From the NCBI RefSeq assembly GCF_030409235.1, contig NZ_JAUFPO010000006.1:124001-188000 (forward strand): a DNA stretch of 64,000 bases, read 5' to 3'. This DNA is from Halomonas almeriensis (lineage in GTDB: Bacteria; Pseudomonadota; Gammaproteobacteria; Pseudomonadales; Halomonadaceae). Below, piece after piece: positions 19,041-29,140 of the stretch. Numbering within the stretch: position 1 is the stretch's first letter; each line of letters begins with the position of its first letter. Below the pieces are notes generated by a model, which worked only from the letters and a program-made list of their open reading frames with translations, was not told where the DNA came from and did no database searches. Position numbers and translations under genes: made by a program.

Positions 19041-19637
19041 ATGTCACGCCGAGCCACTCCCGTGCTGCGCCTGGCCTCGGCCTCGCCGCGCCGCCGTGAA
19101 CTGCTTGCCGATATCGGCGTCGCCGTCGATGTCTGTCCCGCGGATCTCGATGAAACGCCGCACCCGGATGAAGCCCCGCAGGATTACGTTCTTCGCCTGG
19201 CCCGGGAAAAGGCGAATGCCGGGCATGTCGATGACACCCTGCCCACCCTGGGCGCGGATACCGTTGTAGTGCTGGACGGGCAGGTGCTGGGCAAGCCCCG
19301 CGACGGCGAGCATGCCCGGCGCATGCTCGCCGAACTCGCCGGACGCCGCCATCAGGTCATGACCGCGGTGGCGGTGCATGGGCCGGTCGGCCTGGTGACC
19401 ACTTGCGTGGTCAGCCGGGTTACGCTGCGTGACATTGCATCGGACGAGATCACGGCTTACTGGCATACCGGTGAGCCGGTCGACAAGGCCGGCGGCTATG
19501 CCATTCAGGGGCTCGGCGGGGTCTTCGTGCAACATCTCGAGGGCAGTCATTCGGCGGTGGTGGGGCTGCCCTTGTGCGAGACCGCGGTGATCCTGCAACG
19601 CCAGGGCGTGCCGCTGTGGAATCTTCCTGTGTCATAA
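19041..19637 (+). CDS. maf: Maf-family nucleoside triphosphate pyrophosphatase (YhdE-type)
   Basis: 198 residues. Maf motifs are visible: SASPRRRELL near the N-terminus, GADTVVVLDG and GKPRD. YhdE-type Maf proteins hydrolyse dTTP, UTP and modified pyrimidine nucleotides to monophosphates. The start MSRRATPV follows AGGAGG; an overlapping ATG at 19026 would add five residues. The mreBCD-maf-rng order is the usual one in gammaproteobacteria. Confidence 0.93.
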   Translation: MSRRATPVLRLASASPRRRELLADIGVAVDVCPADLDETPHPDEAPQDYVLRLAREKANAGHVDDTLPTLGADTVVVLDGQVLGKPRDGEHARRMLAELAGRRHQVMTAVAVHGPVGLVTTCVVSRVTLRDIASDEITAYWHTGEPVDKAGGYAIQGLGGVFVQHLEGSHSAVVGLPLCETAVILQRQGVPLWNLPVS

Positions 19638-19735
19638 TGACGCCAGTCACGCCCGCGTCGCCGACCGGGCCGCTTGCCGGGGCGGGCTCTGCCACGGGCG
19701 CGTCTCCAGGACTCTTCTCAAGATAAGGACTTCGC

Positions 19736-21199
19736 ATGAGTGGTGAAGTACTCATCAATCTGACGCCGATGGAGACTCGCGTCGCCGTGGTGGAAAACGG
19801 TGTACTGCAGGAAGCCTTCATCGAGCGCGCCAGGCGCCGCGGTATCGTCGGCAACATCTACCAGGGGCGTGTGGTCCGGGTACTGCCCGGCATGCAGGCG
19901 GCCTTCGTCGATATCGGGCTCGACCGGGCGGCCTTCATTCATGCCCATGAAGTGATGCCGCCCGGCACGCCGGCCGACGAGCAATCCTCGATTTCCCAGC
20001 TGCTGCAGGAAGGCCAGCCACTGGTGGTGCAGGTCACCAAGGACCCCATCGGCTCCAAGGGGGCACGCCTGACGACTCACCTTTCGGTGCCGTCGCGTTA
20101 CCTGGTCTACATGCCGGACTCGCCGCACAGCGGGGTGTCGCAGCGCATCGAGGATGATGCCGAGCGCGAGCGCCTGCGTGGCCGGGTGGAGGCGGCGCTC
20201 GCCGAGCAGACACTGGAGGTCAAGGGCGGCTTTATCGTCAGGACCGCCGCCGAAGGCGTGACCGATGAAGAGCTGGCCGGCGACATGCATTTCCTGCTGC
20301 GGCTGTGGCGCAAGGTCAGCGAGCGGCGCATCGACGCCCCCGCGCCCAGCGTGCTCTATGATGACCTGCCGCTGTTCATGCGCACCCTGCGCGATGTCAT
20401 GCGCGACGACATTGAAAAGGTGCGCATCGACTCTCGCGAGAACCATGTCAAGCTGCTCGAGTTCGCCGAGGAGTTCATGCCGAATGCGGTGAATCGCATC
20501 GAGCATTATGCCGGCGAGCGCCCCATTTTCGACCTCTTCAGTGTCGAGGACGAGATCCAGAAGGCCCTGGCGCGCAAGGTCCAGCTCAAGTCCGGCGGCT
20601 ATCTGGTCATCGACCCCACCGAAGCCATGACCACCATCGACGTTAATACCGGTGGCTTCGTGGGACACCGCAACCTCGAGGAGACGATCTTCAAGACCAA
20701 CCTCGAGGCGGCGACGACCATTGCCCGTCAGCTGCGACTGCGCAATCTGGGCGGCATCATCATCATCGACTTCATCGACATGGAAGATACCGAGCATCAG
20801 CGTCAGGTGCTCAGAGTGCTCGAAAAGGTCCTGGAACGTGATCACGCCAAGACCAAGTGCACCGGGGTGACGGAGCTGGGCCTTGTCCAGCTGACGCGCA
20901 AGCGTACCCGCGAAAGTTTGGAACAGACCCTCTGCGAGCCGTGTCCTGCCTGTGAGGGGCGTGGCACCCTGAAGACACCGGAGTCGGTGTGCTACGAGAT
21001 TTTCCGCGAGATCCTGCGCGAAGAGCGCGCCTACAGCGCGGAAACCTATACCGTGCTGGCGGCGCAATCGGTGGTGGATCGCCTGCTCGACGAGGAGTCG
21101 GCCGCCGTGGCGGACCTCGAGGAGTTCATCGGCAAGACCATTCGTTTTCAGGTGGAATTGCATTATTCCCAGGAGCAGTACGACATCGTACTGATGTGA
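19736..21199 (+). CDS. rng: Ribonuclease G
   Basis: 487 residues with an N-terminal S1 RNA-binding domain (about 38-120), an RNase E/G catalytic core (IIIIDFIDME with metal-binding Asp) and the zinc-link cysteines CEPCPAC. It lacks the long RNase E C-terminal scaffold, so it is RNase G. It matures the 16S rRNA 5' end and degrades some mRNAs. ATAAGGA precedes the start. yhdP begins 3 bp after its stop. Confidence 0.97.
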   Translation: MSGEVLINLTPMETRVAVVENGVLQEAFIERARRRGIVGNIYQGRVVRVLPGMQAAFVDIGLDRAAFIHAHEVMPPGTPADEQSSISQLLQEGQPLVVQVTKDPIGSKGARLTTHLSVPSRYLVYMPDSPHSGVSQRIEDDAERERLRGRVEAALAEQTLEVKGGFIVRTAAEGVTDEELAGDMHFLLRLWRKVSERRIDAPAPSVLYDDLPLFMRTLRDVMRDDIEKVRIDSRENHVKLLEFAEEFMPNAVNRIEHYAGERPIFDLFSVEDEIQKALARKVQLKSGGYLVIDPTEAMTTIDVNTGGFVGHRNLEETIFKTNLEAATTIARQLRLRNLGGIIIIDFIDMEDTEHQRQVLRVLEKVLERDHAKTKCTGVTELGLVQLTRKRTRESLEQTLCEPCPACEGRGTLKTPESVCYEIFREILREERAYSAETYTVLAAQSVVDRLLDEESAAVADLEEFIGKTIRFQVELHYSQEQYDIVLM

Positions 21200-21202
21200 A
21201 AC

Positions 21203-24200
21203 ATGTCGCCGAGTCGCCTTGTCCTTCGCTGGTTTCTGACGCTTTTGGCCCTGGCGTTGACCCTGCTGGCCGTGTTGCTGGTGGTCCTGCGGCTGCTGCT
21301 GGGCCAGCTCGACCGTTGGTCCCCGGCGCTGGAGTCTCAGCTGGGCTCGCGCTTTTCTGCCGAGGTCTCCCTGGGACATACTCGAGGCGGTGTAGCGGGG
21401 CTCGACCCCTGGCTGTCGCTCGAGGACCTGGACTTTCGTTCGCGCGAGGGGCTGGGCAACGTGCCCCTGCTGGAAGTCGATCAGGCCGGGCTGCGGCTGG
21501 ACACCGCGGCCAGCCTGCGAGAGGGAATGCCGGTTCTCGAGCAGTCGCGGCTGGCCGGCGTCACCCTGCACCTCTATCAGAACAGTGACCTGGGTTGGCA
21601 ATGGCCGGCGCCCGCCGATGTTCCACCCGAGCTGGCGCCCGGCGGTTCCTTTGATCTGTCGCGCCTGGATTTCTGGGTGGGGGTGCTGCTGCGTCAGCGT
21701 GCCTGGGCGGATGATCTGCGGGTGGTGTTGCATGGCCGTCAGCGCCAGCTGGTGCTCGAGGCGCCCCGTTTGCTGGTGACCGGCGAGCGCGGCAAGACAC
21801 ACCTGGAGGGCGAAGTACGCCTGCGCGACCGCCCCGGCACCGCCTTCCAGACGGTGATGGAGGTGACCTGGCAGGGCGGCGAGAGCGAGGCATTCGATGC
21901 CGCCCTGCAGGCCGATATAGAGCTCGACAGCCTGATCGGTGTGGCAGAGGTCCTGGGGATTGATGACATGCTGCGCCTGGATGATGCCGCCGGCAATGCC
22001 AGACTCTGGGGCCGCTGGCAGGACGGCCGGCTGGCGGACGTGCGTGTCGATCTGACGTCCCCGACCCTGTTGCTGAACCGGGACACCGGCTTGCCTCCGG
22101 GTGCTGAACCCGCAGGCATGTCCCTGCAGGATGTGACCCTGCAGGGACAGTGGTTGCGTGACAGCGAGGGGGCAGGCTGGCAAGCCTGGTTTGCCACGCA
22201 AGCCAGTGCTGTCGATGAACCGCCTTCCAGTGGCCCGCCGCTGCCGCGCTTCTGGCAGGCGCGCGGCGAGGGTCAGGACTGGTGGATGACCAGCAATCAT
22301 TTTGATCTGGGCGCGCTTAGCGCCTGGCATGATCGATTCCCTCTGCCCGAGAGCCTGACCCGCAGTGTCGAGGCGCTGGCGCCCAGTGGCCATGTCGAGG
22401 GGCTGGCGTTCGGCCATCGCGACGGCCAGTGGCGAGCCCGGGCCAGTGCCAGTGAGGTGGCGGTTTCGCCATGGCAGGACGCCCCCGGGGGTGGCCCGCT
22501 GGACCTCTGGCTTGAGGCGGATGGCAGCACGGGGCGGGTGCGCTTCGCCGATACCGGCGATGCCCGGCTGATGTTACCCGGCATCTTTGCCTCGCCCATG
22601 CAGCTCGATAGTGCCCGTGGCGAGGTGGTCTGGTCCTTTGCCGGGCCTCGCCACTCGGTCAGCGGCCGGAACCTGGAGGCTGTGTGGAATGGTGCACGGT
22701 TCGAGGGCGGCTTCGGCCTGGCGATGGACGAGCAGCAGCAGGGCGGCTTCGGGCTGCAACTGGCCTTCGAGGATGTTGACGCCCTGGACCGGCCGCTGAC
22801 CGACTGGCTGCCGATGCCGCTGCTGCGCAATGAGCTCGATGCCGAGCTGGCCGACTGGCTTGCCGGCGGCGTGGCGGGCCGCGTGCCGCAGGGCGCGCTG
22901 AGCCTGCATGTGCCCTTCGATGGGCAGTCGAAGGATGCGCCGGACGCGCCCGGGGAAGACGCGCCGCCGCTGCATCTGGAACTGACGGTCGAGCAGGGAC
23001 GGGTGCCGTTCGACCCGGCCTGGCCGGCGCTGGACAATATCGCCGGGCAGCTGCGCCTGGAAGGCGAGAGCCTGAGTGCCGAGATCGAACAGGCCGAGAG
23101 CCTGGGGGTCGTGACCCGGGATGCCCGCTTGACGCTGGGGCCTGAGCGGGTGCTCGACCTCCACAGCCCGCTCAAGTCCTCAGCGACCGCCATGACGCGC
23201 TACCTGGCTGCTATGCCGGTGGATGGCATGGCGGCCATGGCGGACTGGCAGGGGGACGGCGACATGACCGGCACCCTGGATATCCGCCTCCCCATGGCGA
23301 ACCCGAAGGACATGTCGGTGGCCTTCGAGGGTCAGGCCGCGCTGGCGCGTTTAACCCATACCCCCACCGACTTGACCTTCGAGTCCCTCGAGGGGCCTCT
23401 GGCCTGGCAGCAGCAGGGGGATACAGGGCACCTGACAGGCGAATTGAACGGCCGGCTGCTGGGCGGGCCCTTCAAGGCGGTCATCGACACCGCGGAGCAG
23501 GGGCTTGGTCTGTCGGGCCGTGTCACGGCCGACGCTCTGCTCGCTCTGGGCGCACCCGCCGAGGCGAATTCGCTGCTCCATGGCGAGACGGCCTGGCAAG
23601 GGCAGTTACGCCTCGATGGAGCGGTTCCGAGGTTCTCCCTGAACAGCAACCTGACAGGCCTGGGCATCGATCTCCCCGCCCCGCTGGGCAAGGCAGCGGC
23701 AGGGGCCAGACCCCTTGAGCTGGACATGCAGCTGGGCGAGCCGCTGAGCCTGAGGGGGCGCGTCGGGTCCGACGTCGGTCTGCGCTGGCAGGGCGGCGAG
23801 ACGGCGAGGGGGCAGGCGTGGATAGGCCAGAACGCGCCCTCCGCCTGGCCATCCGCACCCGGCTGGTCGGTCAGAGCGTATCTGCCACGCTTTTCGCCGG
23901 CTCTCTGGGCAGAGGCCCTGGCGCCCCTGGCCGCCGGTGATGCCGGGCCGGCCGCGGGCGGTGCGCCATCGGTGTCACGCCTCGGGGTGGCAACCGACTG
24001 TCTGCGCGTCGAGCAGCGCTGCCTGGGCTCCCTGCGCCTCGATGCCCGGCCTGATGGCCGGGGCTGGGGTGTCGACCTGGACGGCAGTCTTCTGGCCGGT
24101 CGACTGACCTATCATCCTGCTCGGCAACGGCCATTGGCCATTGCTCTGGAACGTCTGCGCCTCGATGAGGTGGTGCCGGACAACCAGGCGGCGGCGACCA

Positions 24201-25090
24201 CCAGCCAGGGGAGCGGCAAACTCTTCCAGGAAATCGATGTGCCGGCGGCACCAGCCCCGATGCTGGACGGTGTCGGGCAATGGCCCGCCGGCGAGTTGAA
24301 GGTGGCTTCCCTGGCGTGGCAGTCGCGCACCTTCGGGCCCTTCAATGCCCACTGGCGTGCCTCGCCCGACCAGTTGACGCTTGACCCCGTCGAACTGACC
24401 CTGGGAGATATCGAGGCCCGTGGCAACATGACCTGGGAGGCCTCGGGGTCGGATGCCAGTCTGACACGCTCTCGACTGTCGTTGGCGGGCGGTGACGTTG
24501 GCTCGGCGCTGGCGGCCCTGGGCCAGCCCGTGGCGGTCACTAGTACCGAGACTCGGGTGCAGAGCCAGCTCGCATGGCCGGGCGCTCCCTGGCAGTTTGC
24601 CCTGCAGCGCTCACGGGGCAGTCTGAGTGTCGAGCTTAGAGAGGGCGTGTTTGCCAATCTCGAGTCGCCGTCGGCCAAGGTGGTGGGACTGCTCAATGTC
24701 GATAACCTCCTGCGTCGGCTGCGCCTGGATTTCTCCGATGTGACCGGAAGCGGCACGGCTTTCGACAGTGTCAGCGGTGACGCAACCCTGTATGGTGGGG
24801 TCCTGGAAACACGGGGACCGGTCAGCATCGACGGCGCTGCCACCAGCTTTACCCTGGACGGCAATGTCGATCTGATGCGGCGTGAGCTCGACCTGGGGTT
24901 GGGCGTCACCGTGCCCGTCAGCAATAATCTACCACTGGCGGCGGTGGTCGCCGGTGCCCCGATCGTGGGGGGAGCGCTGTTTGTGGCCGATAAACTCTTC
25001 GGCGATGCCATCGACCGTGTGACACAAATTCATTACCGCGTGCGAGGTCCCTGGACGTCGCCGCGTCTTTCTCTGGAAAGTACCGAATGA
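21203..25090 (+). CDS. yhdP: YhdP-family AsmA-like envelope-spanning lipid transport protein
   Basis: 1295 residues, the usual size. A single N-terminal transmembrane helix ([15 protein letters not shown]) anchors a very long repetitive beta-rich body, and the C-terminal region has the family-typical [15 protein letters not shown] segment. YhdP is one of the AsmA-like bridges that move phospholipids from inner to outer membrane. It lies between rng and tldD, overlapping tldD by 4 bp (ATGA). Intact. Confidence 0.93.
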   Translation: MSPSRLVLRWFLTLLALALTLLAVLLVVLRLLLGQLDRWSPALESQLGSRFSAEVSLGHTRGGVAGLDPWLSLEDLDFRSREGLGNVPLLEVDQAGLRLDTAASLREGMPVLEQSRLAGVTLHLYQNSDLGWQWPAPADVPPELAPGGSFDLSRLDFWVGVLLRQRAWADDLRVVLHGRQRQLVLEAPRLLVTGERGKTHLEGEVRLRDRPGTAFQTVMEVTWQGGESEAFDAALQADIELDSLIGVAEVLGIDDMLRLDDAAGNARLWGRWQDGRLADVRVDLTSPTLLLNRDTGLPPGAEPAGMSLQDVTLQGQWLRDSEGAGWQAWFATQASAVDEPPSSGPPLPRFWQARGEGQDWWMTSNHFDLGALSAWHDRFPLPESLTRSVEALAPSGHVEGLAFGHRDGQWRARASASEVAVSPWQDAPGGGPLDLWLEADGSTGRVRFADTGDARLMLPGIFASPMQLDSARGEVVWSFAGPRHSVSGRNLEAVWNGARFEGGFGLAMDEQQQGGFGLQLAFEDVDALDRPLTDWLPMPLLRNELDAELADWLAGGVAGRVPQGALSLHVPFDGQSKDAPDAPGEDAPPLHLELTVEQGRVPFDPAWPALDNIAGQLRLEGESLSAEIEQAESLGVVTRDARLTLGPERVLDLHSPLKSSATAMTRYLAAMPVDGMAAMADWQGDGDMTGTLDIRLPMANPKDMSVAFEGQAALARLTHTPTDLTFESLEGPLAWQQQGDTGHLTGELNGRLLGGPFKAVIDTAEQGLGLSGRVTADALLALGAPAEANSLLHGETAWQGQLRLDGAVPRFSLNSNLTGLGIDLPAPLGKAAAGARPLELDMQLGEPLSLRGRVGSDVGLRWQGGETARGQAWIGQNAPSAWPSAPGWSVRAYLPRFSPALWAEALAPLAAGDAGPAAGGAPSVSRLGVATDCLRVEQRCLGSLRLDARPDGRGWGVDLDGSLLAGRLTYHPARQRPLAIALERLRLDEVVPDNQAAATTSQGSGKLFQEIDVPAAPAPMLDGVGQWPAGELKVASLAWQSRTFGPFNAHWRASPDQLTLDPVELTLGDIEARGNMTWEASGSDASLTRSRLSLAGGDVGSALAALGQPVAVTSTETRVQSQLAWPGAPWQFALQRSRGSLSVELREGVFANLESPSAKVVGLLNVDNLLRRLRLDFSDVTGSGTAFDSVSGDATLYGGVLETRGPVSIDGAATSFTLDGNVDLMRRELDLGLGVTVPVSNNLPLAAVVAGAPIVGGALFVADKLFGDAIDRVTQIHYRVRGPWTSPRLSLESTE

Positions 25091-26541
25091 CAGCACAGAC
25101 GTCTTCCATGCTCGACCAGGCGCGCGAGGTTCTGCTCGCGCCCGGTGGTCTCGATCTCGACTCTCTGGATGCCGGACTGGGGCATGCCATGGGGCCCGGC
25201 ATCGACTATGCCGACCTGTATTTTCAGCGTAGCTGGCAAGAGGGCTGGTCACTGGAGGATGGGGAAGTCAAGGAAGCCAGCTACAACATTGATGGTGGAG
25301 TGGGCGTGCGCGCCATGGCCGGCGAGAAGACCGGCTTTGCCTATTCCAATCAGGTCACCGCGGATGCCCTGGCCGAAACCGGCCGCACCGCGTCCGGCAT
25401 CGTGCGCAGCGGGCAACGCCTGAGCAGTGCCAGCGGCATCCAGGTTCACACCTCGGCGCGCTACGCCGGCATTGACCCGCTGACCGGGCTGTCCGCCGAG
25501 GACAAGATCGCCATGCTCAAGCAAGCCGATCGCGTGGCGCGTGCCGTCGACCCGGCGGTAGAGCAGGTCAGTGCTTCGCTGAGCGGCGTCCACGAGGTGG
25601 TGCTTGTGCGTGCCAGCGATGGCACCCAGGCCGTGGACATTCGCCCTCTGGTGCGCTTTAACGTCAGTGTCATCGTGGTGCGCAACGGCCGCCGTGAGCG
25701 CGGTAGCGCCGGGGGCGGCGGTCGCTATCCGATGTCGCGCCTGCGCGATGACAATGTGGCCGAGCGCTTTGCCCGGGAAGCCGTCCGCCAGGCGCTGGTC
25801 AATCTCGAAGCGGTGGATGCACCGGCCGGCCAGATGCCGGTGGTGCTGGGGGCCGGCTGGCCCGGAATTCTGCTCCATGAAGCCGTGGGGCACGGCCTGG
25901 AAGGCGACTTCAATCGCAAGGGCAGCTCGGCCTTCGCCGGTCGCATGGGCGAGCGTGTGGCGTCTCCGGGTGTCACCGTGGTCGACGACGCCACCCTGGC
26001 CGATCGGCGAGGCTCGATGAGCGTCGATGACGAGGGCACGCCGGGGCAGTGCACCACCCTGATCGAGGATGGCATCCTCACCGGCTACATGCAGGATAAG
26101 CTCAACGCGCGCCTGATGGGCATGGCGCCCACCGGCAACGCGCGCCGCGAATCCTTTGCTCACATGCCTATGCCGCGCATGACCAATACCTACATGCAGG
26201 CCGGCGAGGATGACCCGGAAGACATCATTCGCAGTGTCGACCGCGGTATCTATGCCGTCAGTTTCGGCGGTGGCCAGGTGGACATCACCTCGGGCAAGTT
26301 CGTGTTCTCCGCAAATGAAGCCTATCTGATCGAGAACGGCCGCATCACCGCCCCGGTCAAGGGGGCCACCCTGATCGGCAATGGCCCTCAGGCCATGGGC
26401 CGGGTCTCGATGATCGGCCACGACATGGAGCTCGACAGCGGCGTCGGCGTCTGCGGCAAGGAAGGGCAGGGCGTTCCGGTCGGAGTCGGGCAACCGACCC
26501 TCAAGCTCGACGAACTGACCGTCGGCGGCACCGAGTCCTAG
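25087..26541 (+). CDS. tldD: Metalloprotease TldD
   Basis: 484 residues with the zinc motif [11 protein letters not shown] (HExxxH) that distinguishes TldD from its partner. TldD with TldE/PmbA forms a heterodimeric protease that trims unfolded peptides, including microcin B17 precursors and CcdA in E. coli. The partner pmbA is only about 800 bp downstream, separated by the oppositely oriented darP. Starts at ATGA overlapping yhdP. Confidence 0.96.
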   Translation: MTAQTSSMLDQAREVLLAPGGLDLDSLDAGLGHAMGPGIDYADLYFQRSWQEGWSLEDGEVKEASYNIDGGVGVRAMAGEKTGFAYSNQVTADALAETGRTASGIVRSGQRLSSASGIQVHTSARYAGIDPLTGLSAEDKIAMLKQADRVARAVDPAVEQVSASLSGVHEVVLVRASDGTQAVDIRPLVRFNVSVIVVRNGRRERGSAGGGGRYPMSRLRDDNVAERFAREAVRQALVNLEAVDAPAGQMPVVLGAGWPGILLHEAVGHGLEGDFNRKGSSAFAGRMGERVASPGVTVVDDATLADRRGSMSVDDEGTPGQCTTLIEDGILTGYMQDKLNARLMGMAPTGNARRESFAHMPMPRMTNTYMQAGEDDPEDIIRSVDRGIYAVSFGGGQVDITSGKFVFSANEAYLIENGRITAPVKGATLIGNGPQAMGRVSMIGHDMELDSGVGVCGKEGQGVPVGVGQPTLKLDELTVGGTES

Positions 26542-26618
26542 CAGAAGAGATAAGAGGGAAGAGGGAAGAGAACAATAGAGGACTGGTCCGCTGCACAGGT
26601 CTTGGCGTCGGCCGCGAA

Positions 26619-26698
26619 TTTCTTCCTTCTTCAAGGCGCGCAGCGCCGCACTTCAAGCGGCGTAGCCGCGCTCTTCCCTCTTGCAGCGGCGTAGCCGC
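26619..26698 (+). repeat. Intergenic palindromic repeat cluster (TTCTTCC..CTTCAA + GCGGC-N3-GCCGC units)
   Basis: Three tandem copies of a ~30-bp module: a pyrimidine-rich arm (such as CTCTTCCCTCTTGCA) followed by a small hairpin. The hairpins are GGCGC-GCA-GCGCC (26635-26647), GCGGC-GTA-GCCGC (26657-26669) and GCGGC-GTA-GCCGC (26686-26698). The last one runs into the darP stop codon. The same module recurs in the opposite orientation after pmbA (28700-28757). Together they may act as a bidirectional transcript-end structure between tldD and darP. Confidence 0.7.
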
Positions 26699-27204
26699 TA
26701 GAGCCCTGCCGTCTCGCGGATCAGTTTGAACAGCCGGCGGGCGTTGGTGGGGGGCTTGCCCTGTTCGCGTTCGCGGCGGGCATTGCGGATCAACTGGCGC
26801 AGGGCCTGTCGGTCGGTGGCCGGGTAGTCGGCGATGAAGTCGGCAACCGCGTCGTCGCCTTCATCGATCAGGCGGTCACGCCATTTCTCCAGGCGATGGA
26901 AGGCATGGTCACGCTGAAGCTGCTCTTGCTCGATGGCATCGAAGACCGCCTGAATGCCGTCGAGGTCTTCCTTGCGCATCAGCTTGCCGATGTATTGCAT
27001 ATGGCGGCGACGGGCTTCCCGGGCACGAATACGGCCGGTTTCCTGGATGGCGGCCAGCAGTTCGTCGGATAGAGGAAAGCGCGCTCGCTCGGCCTCGCTC
27101 ATGGCGATCAACTGTTCGCCGAGGGTCTGAAGCGCGTGCATTTCGCGTTTCTGTTGTGACTTGCTGGGCCGTTCGTTGGCCGGCGGGGAGTCATCCTGGA
27201 TCAT
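26698..27204 (-). CDS. darP: Ribosome biogenesis factor DarP (YjgA, DUF615)
   Basis: 168 residues, highly charged and helical, starting MIQDDSPPAN with an AGGA site upstream. SKSQQKREMHALQ near the start and the C-terminal RQLIRNARREREQGKPP are typical of YjgA/DarP, a 50S-subunit assembly factor. It is convergent with tldD and divergent from pmbA, the arrangement seen in Pseudomonas. The stop codon TAG lies inside an intergenic repeat hairpin. Confidence 0.93.
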   Translation of the reverse strand: MIQDDSPPANERPSKSQQKREMHALQTLGEQLIAMSEAERARFPLSDELLAAIQETGRIRAREARRRHMQYIGKLMRKEDLDGIQAVFDAIEQEQLQRDHAFHRLEKWRDRLIDEGDDAVADFIADYPATDRQALRQLIRNARREREQGKPPTNARRLFKLIRETAGL

Positions 27205-27349
27205 GCCATGTCCTGTAGGGGCGTTGGAGCGGGAAGGCAGCACACTGGGTGGCGCAGGGTCAGTAGTATACCAGCCCGCCAAGGCGGGATGGCAAAACAC
27301 GCAATGAAGAGTGCCGGCCCATGGGTCGGCCCAGTGAGGAGATGGATCG

Positions 27350-28690
27350 ATGACACAGGCTTTCGATGCCGCCGAGCAGCAGGCACTGCTGGAAACTCGA
27401 GTGGAAGCGGCGCTGGCCCTTGCTCGGCGGTTGGGAGCCGATGCCTGCGAGGTCGGCGCCAGTGTCGATCAGGGCATCGGCGTCAGTGTGCGTGATGGTG
27501 ACGTGGAGAGTGTCGAGCTATCGCGTGACCAGGGCATCGCCGTGACGGTGTATGTCGGGCAGCGCAAGGGCAGCGCTTCCTCGTCGGATGCCAGCGAGGC
27601 CTCCGTGCACGATGTAGTCGAAAAGGCCCTGGCCATTGCGCGCTACACTGGCGAGGACCCTGCGGCCGGCCTGGCGGATGCCGAGCTGATGGCAAGGCAC
27701 CTGCCGGACCTGCAGGTGCATCACCCCTGGCCGCTTTCCACGGAAGACGCCATCGAGCTCGCCCTGACCTGTGAACGGGCCGGGCGAGAGGTCGAGGGCA
27801 TCCGCAGCTCGGAAGGCGCCAGTCTTTCCAGCGGTGAAGGCGTGCATGTCTACGGCAACAGCCATGGCTTTCTCGGCGGGCAGCGTGGCAGTCGGCATTC
27901 GTTGTCCTGCCTGTTGATCGCCGAGGATGCCGCCGGCATGCAGCGCGACTACGACTACACCTCGGCCCGCGACCCGCGGGCACTGCGCGATGCCGCCGAG
28001 GTGGGCCGCAGTGCCGCCGATCGCACCCTGCGGCGCCTCGGCGCGCAGCGGCTGTCCACCGGGCGCATGCCCGTGATGTTCGACCCCTCGCTGGCCTCCG
28101 GCCTGGTCGGCCATCTGATGGGCGCGATCGCCGGAGGGGCGCAGTTTCGTCAAGCCTCCTTCCTGTGCGAGCGCCTGAACACCATGCTGTTTCCCGAGTG
28201 GTTCTCGCTGGTCGAGCGCCCCATGGAAGTCGGGGCCCTGGCCAGTAGTCCCTTCGATGGGGATGGCGTTCAGACGCGGGACAACGTCTTCATCGATCAA
28301 GGGCGCCTGGCCAGCTACATGCTGTCCGCCTACAGCGCCCGACGCCTCGGCATGACCACCACGGGCAATGCCGGTGGCGCACGCAATCTGCGTATCGAGG
28401 CCCCGCTCGAGTCCCGCGAGGCGCTGCTGGCGCGCATGGGCACGGGTGTGCTGGTCACCGAGCTGATGGGACAGGGCGTGAACGGCGTGACCGGCGATTA
28501 CTCCCGAGGCGCCGCCGGCTTCTGGGTCGAGAACGGCCGGATTCAGCACCCGGTGGAGGAGTTCACCATCGCCGGCAATCTGGAGGCGATGTTCCAGGGG
28601 CTGGTGGGCATCGGCGACGACATCGATACCCGCGGCAGTATTCATACCGGTAGCTGGTTGATCGACGAAATGACCATCGCCGGGGGGTAA
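27350..28690 (+). CDS. pmbA: Metalloprotease subunit PmbA/TldE
   Basis: 446 residues of the TldD/PmbA family without the HExxxH zinc motif of TldD, as expected for the non-catalytic partner. GGARNLRIE and the C-terminal FTIAGNLEAMF are family landmarks. AGGAG precedes the ATG. It works with TldD in peptide and microcin processing. A repeat cluster and a heptad tandem repeat follow its stop. Confidence 0.95.
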   Translation: MTQAFDAAEQQALLETRVEAALALARRLGADACEVGASVDQGIGVSVRDGDVESVELSRDQGIAVTVYVGQRKGSASSSDASEASVHDVVEKALAIARYTGEDPAAGLADAELMARHLPDLQVHHPWPLSTEDAIELALTCERAGREVEGIRSSEGASLSSGEGVHVYGNSHGFLGGQRGSRHSLSCLLIAEDAAGMQRDYDYTSARDPRALRDAAEVGRSAADRTLRRLGAQRLSTGRMPVMFDPSLASGLVGHLMGAIAGGAQFRQASFLCERLNTMLFPEWFSLVERPMEVGALASSPFDGDGVQTRDNVFIDQGRLASYMLSAYSARRLGMTTTGNAGGARNLRIEAPLESREALLARMGTGVLVTELMGQGVNGVTGDYSRGAAGFWVENGRIQHPVEEFTIAGNLEAMFQGLVGIGDDIDTRGSIHTGSWLIDEMTIAGG

Positions 28691-28699
28691 TTCCGAGGC

Positions 28700-28757
28700 G
28701 CGGCAGTGCCGCTTGAAGAGGGAAGAACGCGGCTGGCGCCGCTTGAAGAGGGAAGAA
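28700..28757 (-). repeat. Inverted copy of the intergenic palindromic repeat (two units)
   Basis: Two direct units read GCGGC-N3/4-GCCGC followed by TTGAAGAGGGAAGAA, with hairpins at 28700-28712 and 28729-28742. Read on the minus strand they match the module at 26619-26698 (TTCTTCCCTCTTCAA then hairpin). The two clusters flank darP-pmbA in opposite orientation, each beginning next to a stop codon. Confidence 0.7.
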
Positions 28758-28793
28758 AACCCTTGACGCCACACATCCAGGCACCAGCCTGGC

Positions 28794-28863
28794 TTCTTCC
28801 TTCTTCCTTCTTCCTTCTTCCTTCTTCCTTCTTCCTTCTTCCTTCTTCCTTCTTCCTTCTTCC
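28794..28863. repeat. Heptanucleotide tandem repeat, 10 x TTCTTCC
   Basis: Ten perfect consecutive copies of the 7-mer TTCTTCC occupy 70 bp, plus a partial copy, ending 3 bp before the ptsO stop codon (28867). The same heptamer forms the arm of the neighbouring palindromic repeats. Tandem repeats of this sort change length by slippage. It lies in the region between the convergent genes pmbA and ptsO and would be transcribed into either mRNA tail. Confidence 0.95.
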
Positions 28864-28866
28864 TTC

Positions 28867-29136
28867 TCAGGCTTCCTCATCGAACCGTGCGTCGAACAGC
28901 TGCTCTAGCGCGTCGAGTACTGCTTCGTCGTCGTCGCCTTCCGCCTCGATGGTCAGCTCGGTGCCGAAGGGTGCGGCGAGCATCAGCAGCGACATGACAT
29001 TGGCTGCATCGGCGCTCTGGGCGCCGTTGCAGACCGTTACGCTGGCCTGGTAGGGCTGGCAGCACTGCACCAGTCGGGTGGCGGCACGCGCATGCAGGCC
29101 GCGCTTGTTGGTCAGTGTAAGCTTGCGACTCGCCAC
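28867..29136 (-). CDS. ptsO: HPr-family phosphocarrier of the nitrogen PTS (NPr)
   Basis: 89 residues from a GTG four bases after the rapZ stop, with AAGGA overlapping the rapZ end. The phosphorylatable histidine lies at residue 15 (NKRGLHARAATRLV), exactly as in HPr/NPr, which supports the GTG start over an upstream ATG inside rapZ. NPr carries phosphate from PtsP to PtsN. It is the last gene of the rpoN-type operon. An acidic C-terminal tail is present. Confidence 0.93.
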   Translation of the reverse strand: MASRKLTLTNKRGLHARAATRLVQCCQPYQASVTVCNGAQSADAANVMSLLMLAAPFGTELTIEAEGDDDEAVLDALEQLFDARFDEEA

Positions 29137-29140
29137 GCTT

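Noticed and set aside
19718..22417. 899-codon open frame antisense to rng and the start of yhdP
   Set aside because: Antisense shadow of high-GC coding DNA; low-complexity His/Gln/Arg-rich translation with no domain similarity.
28794..28863. CRISPR array
   Set aside because: Unit is 7 bp with no spacers, and no cas genes are present anywhere in the window.
28563..28880. Possible protein with KKEEGRR repeats over the heptad array
   Set aside because: A 7-bp repeat read in any frame gives a 7-residue repeat; there is no ribosome site and the frame crosses pmbA coding sequence.
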